Positions 1-9,776 of a stretch of 64,000 nt of DNA are shown here, piece by piece. The stretch is from Burkholderia sp. NRF60-BP8 (GTDB taxonomy: Bacteria; Pseudomonadota; Gammaproteobacteria; Burkholderiales; Burkholderiaceae). The notes below the pieces were generated by a model. It saw nothing but the letters and a program-made list of their open reading frames with translations. It searched no databases and had not been told where the DNA came from. The DNA lies in NCBI RefSeq assembly GCF_001522585.2, contig NZ_CP013373.1, positions 3,286,001-3,350,000 of the forward strand, given 5' to 3'. The position numbers and the translations under genes are program-made. Within the stretch, counting starts at the first letter, position 1, and each line of letters opens with the position of its first letter.

Positions 1-65
1 AGCGCGAGCGCACGGCCGCCGGCCGGCGCGGATTCGCTCGGCAGGGTATTTTGCAGATTGCTCAT
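1..65 (-). CDS. dppC: Dipeptide ABC transporter permease DppC (N-terminal fragment)
   Basis: Only the first 21 codons lie in the window; the gene runs off the left edge. The start MSNLQNTLPSESAPAGG is typical of the hydrophilic N-terminus of a DppC/OppC-type inner-membrane permease. It begins 4 bases after the dppB stop, on the same strand, so it is the third gene of a dppABC operon. The identification rests on this operon position rather than on the short peptide. DppC would pair with DppB to form the transmembrane channel. Confidence 0.8.
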   Translation of the reverse strand, partial: MSNLQNTLPSESAPAGGRALA

Positions 66-69
66 GGAA

Positions 70-1080
70 TTACCTCGTGTGGCGGATGCGCGGATTCAGC
101 ACGCCGTACAGCAGGTCGACGACCAGGTTCACGACGATCACGAGCGTCGCGATCAGCAGGATGCCGCCCTGGACGACCGGATAATCGCGGCGGCCGATCG
201 CATCGATCAGCCACTTGCCGACGCCGGGCCACGAAAAGAGCGTCTCGGTCAGCACGGCGCCGGCAAGCAGCGTGCCGATCTGCAGGCCGATCACGGTGAC
301 GACCGGGATCAGCGCATTGCGCAGCGCATGCACGACGACCACGCGCACGGGCGACAGCCCTTTCGCGCGGGCGGTGCGGATGTAGTCCTCGCGCAGCACT
401 TCGAGCATCGACGAGCGCGTCATTCGCGCGATCACCGCGAGCGGGATCGTGCCGAGCACGATCGCGGGCAGGATCAGGTGGCTCACCGCCGACTTGAACG
501 AGCCTTCGTCCGGCGCGAGCAGCGCGTCGATCAGCATGAAGCCGGTCGGATGCGGGAAATCGTATTCGACCGCGATGCGCCCCGACACGGGCGTCCAGCC
601 GAGGTACGACGAAAACACCATGATGAGGATCAGCCCCCACCAGAAGATCGGCATCGAGTAGCCGGTGAGCGCGGTGCCCATCACGCCGTGATCGATGACC
701 GAGCCGCGCCGCAGCGCGGCGATCACGCCGGCCGGCAGTCCGACCACGAGCGCGAACACCAGTGCGCACAGCGACAGTTCGACGGTCGCCGGGAAGCGCG
801 CGAAGAATTCGCCCGCGACGCTGGTGTTGGTGATGATCGACATGCCGAGGTCGCCATGCAGCGCCCGGCCGACGTAGTGGAGGTACTGCAGCGGCAGCGG
901 CTCGTCGAGCCCGAGGCGCTTCATCGCCTCTGCGTGCATCGCGGGATCGACGCCGCGCTCGCCCATCATCACTTCGATGGGGTCGCCCGGTATCAGGTGA
1001 ATCAGCGCAAACGCCAGGATGGTGATGCCGATGAAGGTCGGGATCACCATCCCCACGCGGCGCAACACGAATCTGAACAT
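70..1080 (-). CDS. dppB: Dipeptide ABC transporter permease DppB
   Basis: 336-residue inner-membrane permease, close to the usual DppB length. A first membrane helix lies at about residues 9-30, and a further group of hydrophobic segments follows from about residue 100. The cytoplasmic EAA loop that contacts the ATPase is visible near residues 245-265 (EDYIRTARAKGLS). With DppC it forms the channel for di- and oligopeptides or related solutes such as heme precursors. It follows dppA by 110 bases and precedes dppC by 4. The true substrate cannot be read from sequence. Confidence 0.93.
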   Translation of the reverse strand: MFRFVLRRVGMVIPTFIGITILAFALIHLIPGDPIEVMMGERGVDPAMHAEAMKRLGLDEPLPLQYLHYVGRALHGDLGMSIITNTSVAGEFFARFPATVELSLCALVFALVVGLPAGVIAALRRGSVIDHGVMGTALTGYSMPIFWWGLILIMVFSSYLGWTPVSGRIAVEYDFPHPTGFMLIDALLAPDEGSFKSAVSHLILPAIVLGTIPLAVIARMTRSSMLEVLREDYIRTARAKGLSPVRVVVVHALRNALIPVVTVIGLQIGTLLAGAVLTETLFSWPGVGKWLIDAIGRRDYPVVQGGILLIATLVIVVNLVVDLLYGVLNPRIRHTR

Positions 1081-1190
1081 GATGCGTCTCGTATTTTCTT
1101 GTGGGAAATGTGCGACCGGCGACGGGAAGCTTTTGGCCTCCCGCCGCCGGATGAGTTAGCCGGTCTTCGCGACAGCTTACGACAGGCGCG

Positions 1191-2819
1191 TTACTTCACG
1201 CTCACCCCGTCGAAACGGGCATAGCCGAGCGGTTCGATACGCATGTCGACCACGTTCTTGCGCACCGGCTGATAGACCGTCGAGTTCGCGATCGGCGAGA
1301 ACGGCAGCTGCTGCGCGAAGATCTGCTGCGCCTGCGTGTAGAGCTTCGTGCGCGCGTCCTGGCCCGTCGTCGTGCGGCCCTTCTGGACCAGCTCGTCGAA
1401 CGGCTTGTAGCACCAGTGCGAGAAGTTGTTGCCCTTGATCGCCTCGCAGCCGAGCAGCGTGCCGAGCCAGTTGTCCGGATCGCCGTTGTCGCCCGTCCAG
1501 CCGATCAGCATCGTGTCCTGCTCGCCGCCGTGCGCGCGCTTGATGTACTCGCCCCACTCGTACGTGACGATCTTCGCCTTCACGCCGATCTTCGCCCAGT
1601 CGGCCTGGATCATTTCGGCCATCAGGCGCGCGTTCGGGTTGTACGCGCGCTGCACCGGCATCGCCCACAGCGTGATCTCGAAGCCGTTCGGATAGCCCGC
1701 CTTCGCGAGCAGCGCCTTCGCCTTCGCGGTGTCGTACGCGGCCATCTTCAGGTTCTTGTCGTACGACCATTGGGTCGGCGGCATCGGTGCGGTCGCGGCC
1801 TGGCCGGCGCCCTGGTAGACGGACTCGAGGATCGCCTTCTTGTTGATCGCCATGTCGAGCGCCTGACGCACTTCGAGCTTGTCGACCGGCTTGTGCTCGA
1901 CGTTGTACGCGAGGTAGCCGAGGTTGAAGCCGGCCTGCGACGGCATGTCGACGTTCGGATCGGCCTTCAGCGTCGCGATGTCGGCCGGGCGCGGATAGCT
2001 CATCACCTGGCATTCGTTGCGCTTGATCTTCTGCACGCGCACGCCCGGATCGGGCGTGATCGAGAAGATCAGCTTCGACAGCTTCACCGCACCCTTCTTC
2101 CAGTAATCAGGATTGCCATCGAAGCGGATCGTCGCGTCCTTCGTGTAGCTGCGGAAGATGAACGGGCCCGTGCCGATCGGCTTCTGGTTGATGTCGGCGG
2201 CCTTGCCGGCCTTCATCAACTGGTCGCCGTATTCGGCCGACAGGATCGACGCGAATTCCATCGCCATGTTCTGGATGAACGGCGCGTTCGGCTCGGCCAG
2301 CGTGAACTTCACGGTGTACGGGTCGACCTTCTCGATCTTCGTGATCAGCTTGTCGAGGCCCATGTCGGTGAAGTACGGGAACGACACCGGGTATGCCTTG
2401 CGGAACGCGTTGTTCGGATCGAGCATGCGCTCGAACGAGAACACGACGTCGTCCGCGTTGAATTCGCGCGTCGGCTTGAAGAAGTCGGTCGTGTGGAACT
2501 TCACGCCATGGCGCAGGTGGAACGTGTACACCTTGCCGTCGGACGACACGTCCCACTTCTCGGCGAGGCCGGGCTCGACCTTCGTACCGCCGCGCTCGAA
2601 TTCGACGAGGCGGTTGTAGACGGTGAACGTGGCGGCGGTGAAATCGACGCCGGTCGTGAATTGCGCGGAATCGAAACCCGCCGGGCTGCCTTCTGAGCAG
2701 TAGACGAGCGTTTTGTTCGGGATCTGTGCGAATGCAGAGCCCGCGACGCCGAGCGATGCCGCTGCCACGCCTGCCATGGCGGTAACACGCAGGGTGTGCA
2801 ACAGACGGTTGTATTCCAT
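1191..2819 (-). CDS. dppA: Periplasmic dipeptide-binding protein DppA
   Basis: 542-residue extracytoplasmic solute-binding protein of family SBP_bac_5. A Sec signal peptide covers residues 1-31, with a likely cut after the AFA motif. The mature protein starts near QIPNKTLVYCSEGSP and carries four cysteines in positions compatible with the two disulfides known in DppA. The start has a strong ribosome site (GGAGG, about 6 bases upstream). It heads the dppABC operon. Binding proteins of this family deliver peptides to DppBC; some relatives bind heme or other oligopeptide-like ligands, so exact specificity is inferred. Confidence 0.93.
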   Translation of the reverse strand: MEYNRLLHTLRVTAMAGVAAASLGVAGSAFAQIPNKTLVYCSEGSPAGFDSAQFTTGVDFTAATFTVYNRLVEFERGGTKVEPGLAEKWDVSSDGKVYTFHLRHGVKFHTTDFFKPTREFNADDVVFSFERMLDPNNAFRKAYPVSFPYFTDMGLDKLITKIEKVDPYTVKFTLAEPNAPFIQNMAMEFASILSAEYGDQLMKAGKAADINQKPIGTGPFIFRSYTKDATIRFDGNPDYWKKGAVKLSKLIFSITPDPGVRVQKIKRNECQVMSYPRPADIATLKADPNVDMPSQAGFNLGYLAYNVEHKPVDKLEVRQALDMAINKKAILESVYQGAGQAATAPMPPTQWSYDKNLKMAAYDTAKAKALLAKAGYPNGFEITLWAMPVQRAYNPNARLMAEMIQADWAKIGVKAKIVTYEWGEYIKRAHGGEQDTMLIGWTGDNGDPDNWLGTLLGCEAIKGNNFSHWCYKPFDELVQKGRTTTGQDARTKLYTQAQQIFAQQLPFSPIANSTVYQPVRKNVVDMRIEPLGYARFDGVSVK

Positions 2820-2845
2820 GTTTCCTCCAGGTCTCCAGATCGGAA

Positions 2846-2865
2846 CCGGCCCCGCCAGGGGCCGG
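2846..2865. other. Hairpin in the dppA leader
   Basis: Perfect 8-bp stem (CCGGCCCC / GGGGCCGG) with a 4-base loop, ending about 27 bases before the dppA start. The 2820-3107 gap otherwise holds no gene and must contain the dppA promoter. The hairpin may stabilise the mRNA or hinder ribosome access; no function is shown by sequence alone. Confidence 0.4.
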
Positions 2866-3107
2866 CGTACGCGGATATTACTTGAGCTAACGATGCGGCA
2901 ACAAGCTGGAGAAAAAACTCTTCTGGATGCCCGCCGGGTTTTTGCCGATTTTTAGTGTGGGTAAAAAATGCGACAACGCGCGCGAGCGACGATTCCGTTC
3001 ATTTCGCGGCATGTTTCGTTCGACGACTAAACAATTCGGGTGCGAACACGAAGGGGGCGACGCCCCGTTTCCTCCGCATTCCGCAGCACATCATTGCGTT
3101 TTGCGAA

Positions 3108-3134
3108 ACGATTCGATGACCGTCTTCGAATCGT
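3108..3134 (-). terminator. Probable terminator of the MHS transporter gene
   Basis: Perfect 9-bp inverted repeat ACGATTCGA / TCGAATCGT with a 9-base loop, 8 bases past the stop of the transporter gene. The following T tract is weak (TTTCGC), so efficiency is uncertain. Confidence 0.45.
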
Positions 3135-3141
3135 CACGTCG

Positions 3142-4449
3142 TCACGCCGGCGCATCGAGATCGGCGCTGCGCGCGGGCACGAACGCGACCGCGACGATCG
3201 ACAGCGCGAGCCCCGCCATCACGTAGTAGGTCGGCGCGAGCGGCGTGCCCGTGACCTTGATCAGCCACGTGACGATGAACTGGCCGAAGCCGCCGAACAG
3301 CATCACCGCGACGTTGTACGCGATCGACAGCCCGGTCGAGCGCACGTTGGCCGGGAACAGCTCGGCGATCATCGCGCCGAACGGTCCGTAGTAGCCCGCG
3401 AGCGTCACCGACAGCACGGCCTGTACCGCGATCAGCCGCCCGATGCTCGGCGCCGCGTCGAGCCACGCGAACAGCGGATACATCAGCGCGAGCGTCAGCA
3501 CGAGCGACCACAGCGACAGCCCCTTGCGGCCGATGCGGTCCGACCACGCGCCGGCGACCGGCGACAGCACCATCAGCAGCAGGTTGCCGACGATCACCGC
3601 GTAGAACGATTCCGCATAAGGCAGCTTCAGTTGCTTCACCGCGAAGGTCGGCAGATAGCTGATCAGCACGTAGATCGTCACCGTGAGCGCGATCACCGAG
3701 CCGAGCCCGCACAGCACCTCGCGCGGGTGGCGCGTGAACACTTCGCCGAGCGTCGCGCGGCGCGCGCTTTGCTGCGCATGCAGGAATGCTTCGGAATCCG
3801 CGAGATGGCGGCGGATGTAGAAGCCGATCGGGCCGATCACGAGCCCGAGGATGAACGGCACGCGCCAGCCCCAGCTGCGCAGCGCGTCGTGCGACAGCCC
3901 GCGCGTGACGGCCGCGCCGACGAGCGCGCCGATCAATAGCGCGGCCGCCTGGCTCGCCATCTGCCAGCTGCCGTAGAAACCGCGTTTCGAGAACGGCGCG
4001 GCTTCGATCAGCAGCGCCGTCGCGCTGCCGAATTCGCCGCCCGCGGAAAAGCCCTGCAGCAGGCGGCCGAGCACGATCAGGAGCGGCCCGCCGATGCCGA
4101 TCGCCGCATAGGGCGGCGCGATCGCGAGCAGGAAGATGCCGGCCGTCATCAGCAGGATCACGAGCGACAGCGCGGCCTTGCGGCCCGCGCGGTCCGCGTA
4201 CAGCCCGAACACGATGCCGCCGATCGGGCGCATGAAGAACGCGACGCCGAACGTCGCGGTGGTGAGCAGCAGCGACGAGTATTCGCTGGTGGTCGGGAAG
4301 AACAGCTCGGCGATCACGACCGTCATGAAGCCGAACACCGTGAAGTCGTACCACTCGAGCGCATTGCCGATCACGGCGGCCACCACCGCGCGCCGGTTCA
4401 GCGCACGCTCGGGCCGGGTCGCTTTCGTTGAATTCGCAATCGTCGCCAT
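3142..4449 (-). CDS. MFS transporter, metabolite:H+ symporter (MHS) family
   Basis: 435-residue, 12-helix major facilitator. Near residue 25 it has the MHS signature GNALEWYDFTVFG, and it carries the DRAGRK loop between helices 2 and 3, repeated as SDRIGRK in the second half. Relatives include ProP, KgtP and ShiA, so the substrate is probably an organic acid or osmolyte taken up with protons. The start at 4449 (MATIANSTKAT) follows a GAGG box. A longer reading frame upstream is GC-rich read-through. It stands alone, with HiPIP upstream on the same strand. Confidence 0.88.
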   Translation of the reverse strand: MATIANSTKATRPERALNRRAVVAAVIGNALEWYDFTVFGFMTVVIAELFFPTTSEYSSLLLTTATFGVAFFMRPIGGIVFGLYADRAGRKAALSLVILLMTAGIFLLAIAPPYAAIGIGGPLLIVLGRLLQGFSAGGEFGSATALLIEAAPFSKRGFYGSWQMASQAAALLIGALVGAAVTRGLSHDALRSWGWRVPFILGLVIGPIGFYIRRHLADSEAFLHAQQSARRATLGEVFTRHPREVLCGLGSVIALTVTIYVLISYLPTFAVKQLKLPYAESFYAVIVGNLLLMVLSPVAGAWSDRIGRKGLSLWSLVLTLALMYPLFAWLDAAPSIGRLIAVQAVLSVTLAGYYGPFGAMIAELFPANVRSTGLSIAYNVAVMLFGGFGQFIVTWLIKVTGTPLAPTYYVMAGLALSIVAVAFVPARSADLDAPA

Positions 4450-4639
4450 GCGTGCCTCGTCCTCGTGAATACGTCGTATCGGGCGGTTCGGCGCGCGGCG
4501 TGCCGCGGCGCGCTGGTGTGCAGCGAGTGTAGAAAGCGACGGAACCGTTTTCAAGCAATAAAAAACGCCCGCCATCGAACGACGGCGAGCGTGTTGCGGT
4601 TTTCGCCACAATGCGGCATCGCACGATGCCGCCCGGGCC

Positions 4640-4951
4640 TCAACCCATCTTCGAGAACGCGCTGCACCAGCCCTTCGCCGACACCTGCTTGCCGGGGAAC
4701 GCGCCGCACGGGCCCGAAGCCGAGCCCTTCTTGCCCTGATACAGCATGCAGGCCGCGCAATCCTGGCCCGCTGCGTATTTCGGGTACTTCGTCTTGTCGA
4801 CCTTCGTGGCATCGGCCTTGTAGCCGAGCGCCGTCGCGGTCGGATCGGTTTCCGACAGCATCGGCGCATCGGCCAGCGCTTCGCGCGACAGCGCCAGCGC
4901 GGACACGGCGCCAATGCTCGTGATCAGGAAACTCCGACGGGATGTTTTCAT
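4640..4951 (-). CDS. High-potential iron-sulfur protein (HiPIP)
   Basis: 103-residue periplasmic electron carrier. The twin-arginine signal SRRSFL is at residues 4-9 with a likely cut near residue 27 (ALA), so the folded protein is exported by Tat. The four cluster ligands are Cys65, Cys68, Cys82 and Cys96, the CxxC-Cx13-C pattern of HiPIPs that hold one 4Fe-4S cubane. Such proteins pass electrons between the bc1 complex and terminal oxidases or photosynthetic centres. No partner gene adjoins it. Confidence 0.93.
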   Translation of the reverse strand: MKTSRRSFLITSIGAVSALALSREALADAPMLSETDPTATALGYKADATKVDKTKYPKYAAGQDCAACMLYQGKKGSASGPCGAFPGKQVSAKGWCSAFSKMG

Positions 4952-5107
4952 GGGGGACTCGCTCCAACGTTATCGGTTTGAAAGCCGTTCTGGCGACGGC
5001 GTACGACAGAATAACGCCCAAGCGGATAAATGTGCGCGCCGAAATGCCGGAGATAAGGGATTTCACACGGGCTCGTCCGGCCGGCCCGCGCGGCGGCGGG
5101 CCGTGCG

Positions 5108-6217
5108 TCACGCGCGCGACACCATGTCGCCGACGCGCTGCGCGAGCGCGAGCGCGGCGGTGAGCCCCGGCGACTCGATGCCGAACAGGTTCACGAGCCC
5201 GCGCACGCCGTGCTGCGCGGCGCCCTGCACGATGAAGTCGGCCGGCGGCTCGCCGGGCCCCGCGACCTTCGGCCGGATGCCCGCGTACGCCGGCTGCAGC
5301 GCATCGTCGGGCAGGCCCGGCCAGAATGCGCGAATCGACGCGTAGAACGCGCCCGCGCGCGCCGGATCGACGTCGTAGCGCAACGCATCGCACCACTCGA
5401 CGTCCGGGCCGAAGCGCGCCTGCCCGCCGAGATCGAGCGTCAGGTGCACGCCGAGCCCCGCGCGATCGGGCATCGGATAGATCAGGTGCGAGAACGGCGC
5501 ACGACGCGACAGGCTGAAATAATTGCCGCGCGCGAGATAGAGCGGCGGCACCCAGCGCGGGTCGAGGCCGCGCGTGCGGCGTGCGAGCGCCTGCGCGCCG
5601 AGGCCCGCGCTATTGATCACGCAGGCGGCGTCGATCTCGGTCGGCGCGGCGCCGCCGGTGCGCACGATGAAGCGCCCGCCGCGCAGCACGTCGATCGCTT
5701 CGACCGGCGATTGCAGCGCGCACACGGCGCCGTCGCGTTCCGCATCGCCGAGCAGCGCGAGCATCAGCTGGTGGCTGTCGACGATACCCGTCGACGGCGA
5801 GAACAGCGCCTCCACGCATTCGAGCGCGGGCTCGAGCGTCTGCGCCTCGGCACGCGTGAGCGGCAGCAGGTCGAGCACGCCGTTTTCGGCCGCGCGCGCG
5901 GCGATCGCCTTCAACTGCTTAACCTGCGCGGCACTGGTCGCCACGAGCAGCTTGCCCGTGCGCCGGTGCGGCACGTGATGGGTGTCGCAGAATTCGTACA
6001 GCAGGTCGCGCCCGTGCACGCACGTCACCGCCTTCAGCGAACCGCGCGGATAGTAGAGCCCCGCGTGAATCACCTCGCTGTTGCGCGAACTCGTGCTCGT
6101 GCCGATCGCGTCGGCCGCCTCGAGCACGATCGTTTCACGCCCGCGCGCGGCGAGTTCGCGCGCGATCGCCAGACCGACGACACCCGCGCCGATCACGACA
6201 CAATCCGTCTGCTCCAT
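5108..6217 (-). CDS. FAD-dependent oxidoreductase, L-2-hydroxyglutarate dehydrogenase-like
   Basis: 369-residue DAO-family flavoprotein. The dinucleotide-binding motif GAGVVG is at residues 10-15, and the region [17 protein letters not shown] near residue 42 is characteristic of the LhgO group. These enzymes oxidise L-2-hydroxyglutarate to 2-oxoglutarate and pass electrons to the quinone pool. The C-terminal segment with PKVAG and GIESPGLT is also conserved. It is transcribed away from the HiPIP gene's upstream side on the same strand. Other D-amino-acid-oxidase-like substrates cannot be excluded. Confidence 0.8.
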   Translation of the reverse strand: MEQTDCVVIGAGVVGLAIARELAARGRETIVLEAADAIGTSTSSRNSEVIHAGLYYPRGSLKAVTCVHGRDLLYEFCDTHHVPHRRTGKLLVATSAAQVKQLKAIAARAAENGVLDLLPLTRAEAQTLEPALECVEALFSPSTGIVDSHQLMLALLGDAERDGAVCALQSPVEAIDVLRGGRFIVRTGGAAPTEIDAACVINSAGLGAQALARRTRGLDPRWVPPLYLARGNYFSLSRRAPFSHLIYPMPDRAGLGVHLTLDLGGQARFGPDVEWCDALRYDVDPARAGAFYASIRAFWPGLPDDALQPAYAGIRPKVAGPGEPPADFIVQGAAQHGVRGLVNLFGIESPGLTAALALAQRVGDMVSRA

Positions 6218-6373
6218 GGCTTTTCGCGCTGCTCGCGCATCGAAGGGAGAGGGAAGAATTGTACGTCCCGGTTCGCCCGCTTGCCGAACGCGCGCACATC
6301 GTGTCGCGACGCTGCGGCCGACCGCGCACCCCGCGCCACGCGCGCACGCCGCAGCCGTGCGCGCGTGCCCGCG

Positions 6374-7354
6374 TCAGAAGCCGATCGGCCGGCGCTTCGC
6401 CGCGCCTTCGTCGGCGCGGATGTCGGCCGGCGCGATCGCGTCGCGGCCGTCGAGCCGCGCGGCGCCGAACGCGTGCAGCAGCGCGCGGCGCATCGTGCGC
6501 GGCGGCGTCGCGGCCAGCACGTCGAGCGCGTCGTCGCCGAGCGTATCGGGAAAGCGCCGCCCCCACGCATGCGACGTCCGGATCTCGTCGTAGATCGTCT
6601 GCGCGATCCGTCGCGCGCCGGCCGCATCGGGCGGCGCGATCTCGTACACGTTCATCCGGTTGAGCAGCGGCTCGGGAATCGCGTGCGCGTCGTTCGCGGT
6701 CGCGATCCAGATCACGTTGCCCGCGTTGATCGGCACTTCCGCGAATTCGTCGACGAACGCGCGCGCGGTGTCGTGCTCGAGCAACGCATACAGCGCGCCG
6801 AGCGGATCGTATTGCGCATCGCTGCCGGCCTTGTCGATCTCGTCGACCGCGATCACCGGGTTCGCGTAGCTGCCGTTCACGAGCGCGTCGAACACCTTGC
6901 CGGGCTTCGCGTTCTTCCATTGCGACGATGCGCCCGACAGGATCCAGCCCGCCGTCAGCGAACTCATCGGCACGTAGTGGTACGCGGTGCCGAGCAGTTG
7001 CGCGAGCGCCTTCGCGAAATGCGTCTTGCCGATCCCGGGCGGCCCGAGCAGCAGGATCGGCATCAGTTCGAGCCGGTCGTCCGTTTCGAGACACAGCGCG
7101 ATCTGCTTGCGTACGTCGTCGAGCGGCTCGCCGAAATTCGGCAACGCTTCGCCGAGCGCGTCGAACGACGGCATCCGGTTCGGCTTCACGCAGAAGCGCA
7201 GATTCCCCGTCTTGAGCATCTTCTCGTAGGTCGAGCGCAGTGCGTCGCTTGCGCTCTCGTTCAGGTCGCCCAGCGCCGTCTCGACCTGCTCGAGGTCGTA
7301 CACCGTGCTGAAGGACGCCACCGCCAGTTCCTGTTTCACCATCGCCGTCGTCAT
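6374..7354 (-). CDS. Single-module AAA+ ATPase, Lon-like
   Basis: 326-residue AAA+ protein. Walker A is GPPGIGKT at residues 104-111, Walker B is DEID at 171-174, a sensor-1 ATAND and an LLNRM arginine-finger region follow. The core resembles the ATPase module of Lon, but there is no protease domain and no Lon N-terminal domain. The N-terminal 80 residues are not recognisable. It probably acts as a remodelling factor of unknown target. It stands between LhgO-like and nitroreductase genes, with no obvious functional link. Confidence 0.75.
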   Translation of the reverse strand: MTTAMVKQELAVASFSTVYDLEQVETALGDLNESASDALRSTYEKMLKTGNLRFCVKPNRMPSFDALGEALPNFGEPLDDVRKQIALCLETDDRLELMPILLLGPPGIGKTHFAKALAQLLGTAYHYVPMSSLTAGWILSGASSQWKNAKPGKVFDALVNGSYANPVIAVDEIDKAGSDAQYDPLGALYALLEHDTARAFVDEFAEVPINAGNVIWIATANDAHAIPEPLLNRMNVYEIAPPDAAGARRIAQTIYDEIRTSHAWGRRFPDTLGDDALDVLAATPPRTMRRALLHAFGAARLDGRDAIAPADIRADEGAAKRRPIGF

Positions 7355-7603
7355 ACCTACCTCGCTGCACTTGCCGTCACATACTCATCAGACCCTTACG
7401 ATTTCAGTGTAGCGATCCCGCATCGCCATGCAAGCAAGCAGCCGGGCGCGTCTGCTGCTAACAGCGCGCGCACGCTGCATGGCCGCGCGCCGCGGCGTAT
7501 GATCGAAAGTCCACGAGGCTCGCGCCGGGCTCGCCGATGGCGCCCGCGCGCCGCGCACACGCTGCCGCGCACCTCGCCCGACGCCTCGCCCGAAGGGTTG
7601 CCG

Positions 7604-8323
7604 ATGTCCATCCCCGCTGCTTCTCCGCGCGTCGACGCCGACGCGATCCGTTCCGTCGACGCCGCGCTCAAGTCGCGTCGTTCGGTCCGTGCGTTCCTGC
7701 CGACGCCCGTGCCGCGCGAGACGATCGAGGCGATCCTCGAAGCCGCGAGCCGCGCGCCGTCGGGCACCAACATCCAGCCATGGCGCGTGTACGTCGCGAC
7801 GGGCGCCACGCGCGACGCACTCGCCGCCGCGCTCACCGCGGCCTACGACGATCCGGCGCGCGACGAGAAATACGTCGCCGAATACGACTACTACCCGCGC
7901 GAATGGGTGTCGCCGTACATCGACCGGCGCCGCAAGGTCGGCTGGGATCTGTACGGCCTGTTGAACATCCGCCGCGACGAGAAGGCGCGCATGCACGCGC
8001 AGCACGCGCGCAATTTCCGTTTCTTCGATGCGCCGGTCGCGCTGTTCTTCACGCTGGACCGGGTCATGACACACGGCGCGTGGCTCGATTGCGGGATGTT
8101 CCTGCAAGGCGTGATGACGGCCGCGCGCGCCCGCGGCCTCGATACCTGCCCGCAGGCCGCGTTCGTGCCGTTTCACCGGATCGTCGCCGACCACCTCGGC
8201 ATTCCGCCGAACGAACAGTTCGTCTGCGGGATGGCGCTCGGCCATGCCGACCCCGACGCGATCGAGAACCGTCTCGTCACCGAGCGCGCGAGCGTCGCCG
8301 AATTCACGCGCTTTTTTGCTTGA
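7604..8323 (+). CDS. Nitroreductase family protein
   Basis: 239-residue FMN-dependent nitroreductase. The FMN-phosphate contact SRRSVRAF is at residues 24-31 and PSGTNIQPW at 52-60, both hallmarks of the NfsB/BluB-like fold. Enzymes of this group reduce nitroaromatics, quinones or enones with NAD(P)H as homodimers in the cytoplasm. The start at 7604 is preceded by GAAGGG, and the open frame upstream of it is only read-through. Its length and the ERRKVGW-type central region fit nitroreductases often annotated simply as such. Confidence 0.85.
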   Translation: MSIPAASPRVDADAIRSVDAALKSRRSVRAFLPTPVPRETIEAILEAASRAPSGTNIQPWRVYVATGATRDALAAALTAAYDDPARDEKYVAEYDYYPREWVSPYIDRRRKVGWDLYGLLNIRRDEKARMHAQHARNFRFFDAPVALFFTLDRVMTHGAWLDCGMFLQGVMTAARARGLDTCPQAAFVPFHRIVADHLGIPPNEQFVCGMALGHADPDAIENRLVTERASVAEFTRFFA

Positions 8324-8469
8324 AAACGCATGACGCGGCCTTACCTGTCGAGCAGGACCGCATCGTGCTGCGAACCTGCCGCGGCGCGTCCCGTCACATC
8401 GCGACCGAAATCGATCGGGCGTAAGATGTGCGTCCGTTCCCCGCTATCCCGCGTTTCCGGAGACGTTTC

Positions 8470-8955
8470 ATGCTGAAACACGGCCTGGCCGTCCTGCTTG
8501 CGAGCGTCGTGCTCGCCGCCCATGCGCAGAGCCCCGCGCCGGCCGTCGTCGCATGGGAAATCCAGGTGGTGCGCGACGGTCAGACGATCGACACGTTCCA
8601 GCAAAACACCACCGTGGGCCAGTCCCGCACCGATACTCATCGCTATCCGGCCGCCGTGCCGGTGGGCTGCGGCAATGCCGCGCGCGTCGTGCCGACCGAG
8701 CGCTCGCGCTCGGTGACGGTCGCCCCGCTCGCCGTCGACGCCAGCGCGAACACCGTGTCGCTCGGGCTCGACGTGCAGGAAACGCTCGACGACGAAAGCG
8801 CGCGCGGCGATCCGTGCCTGCCCGCGTCGCCGCGGCAAATCGTCGCGAGCCACCCCGGCCTGTCGGTCGGCGGCGACGCCTGGACCGACTGGACGCTCGT
8901 GGAGCAGCATCCGCATCTCGTCTACCGCGTGCGCGCGCACGTCGCGAAGGACTGA
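8470..8955 (+). CDS. Hypothetical exported protein
   Basis: 161-residue protein not recognised by family. Residues 1-19 form a clear Sec signal (MLKHGLAVLLASVVLAAHA) with cleavage before Gln20, so the product is periplasmic. The mature part is about 140 residues and has two cysteines that could form a disulfide (VPVGCGN and GDPCLP). The start at 8470 follows a GGAGA box, and an upstream in-frame ATG at 8428 lacks one. It ends 5 bases before the next gene, so the two are probably co-transcribed. Confidence 0.75.
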   Translation: MLKHGLAVLLASVVLAAHAQSPAPAVVAWEIQVVRDGQTIDTFQQNTTVGQSRTDTHRYPAAVPVGCGNAARVVPTERSRSVTVAPLAVDASANTVSLGLDVQETLDDESARGDPCLPASPRQIVASHPGLSVGGDAWTDWTLVEQHPHLVYRVRAHVAKD

Positions 8956-8960
8956 GCGTC

Positions 8961-9776
8961 ATGGCCGCCGACGCCCTCTCGCTGCCGTTCGCCGAACCGC
9001 ACGCCGCGCCCGACGAAATCACCGCCGTCAGCTGGAACCTGCACAAGGGCCGCTCGCCGCTCGGCTTCACCGCGTGGAACGCGATGCGCGACTGGATGCA
9101 GTCGACGCACGCCGACGTGTATTTCCTGCAGGAAGCGATGGCGCGCCGCATGCCGCGCCCGATGCTCGCCCCCGGCTTCGGCGCGCCGATGGACGACGCG
9201 GTCGACGATGTATGGCATTGCCAGGCCACCGAGATCGCGCAGGCGCTCGACTGGCAGATCGCGCTAGGGCCCAACGTGTTCAAGCCGTCGTGGCGGCACG
9301 GCAACGCGATCCTGTCGCCGCATCCGCTCGACCTCGGCGGCCGCTGGGACATCTCCGCGCACCGCTTCGAGCGGCGCGGGCTGCTGGTCGCGCGCGCGAC
9401 GCTCGCGGGCGCACGCCCGGTCACGCTGCTGTGCGCGCATCTCGCGCTCACGCGCGCCGCGCGGCTGCGCCAGATGCACTGGATCGCGCACTGGATCGTG
9501 CGCAACGCGGGCGACGGCCCGCTGATGCTCGCCGGCGACTTCAACGACTGGCGCAACGATTCGGTCGCGCTGTTCGGCGAGATCGGGCTGTCCGAGGTCG
9601 CGACGCTGCTCGGCGAATCGGGCCGCACGTTCCCGGCGTTCTCGCCGGCGCTCGCGCTCGACAAGATGTTCGTGCGCGGCCTGACGCCGCTCGAATGGCG
9701 CGCGCCGTCCGGCGAGGCCGCGTGGCTGTCGGACCACCTGCCGTACATCGCGCGCCTGCGCCTCGATCCGCAGTAA
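8961..9776 (+). CDS. Endonuclease/exonuclease/phosphatase family protein
   Basis: 271-residue EEP-fold hydrolase. Motifs appear in the right order: SWNLHKG (metal site), FLQEA (metal-binding Glu), AGDFNDW and C-terminal SDHLP (catalytic Asp-His). EEP enzymes cut phosphodiester or phosphomonoester bonds in DNA, lipids or inositol phosphates. No signal peptide is visible. The group is often found next to cardiolipin synthase-like genes, but not here. It lies 5 bases downstream of the small exported protein, suggesting one transcript. Confidence 0.85.
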   Translation: MAADALSLPFAEPHAAPDEITAVSWNLHKGRSPLGFTAWNAMRDWMQSTHADVYFLQEAMARRMPRPMLAPGFGAPMDDAVDDVWHCQATEIAQALDWQIALGPNVFKPSWRHGNAILSPHPLDLGGRWDISAHRFERRGLLVARATLAGARPVTLLCAHLALTRAARLRQMHWIAHWIVRNAGDGPLMLAGDFNDWRNDSVALFGEIGLSEVATLLGESGRTFPAFSPALALDKMFVRGLTPLEWRAPSGEAAWLSDHLPYIARLRLDPQ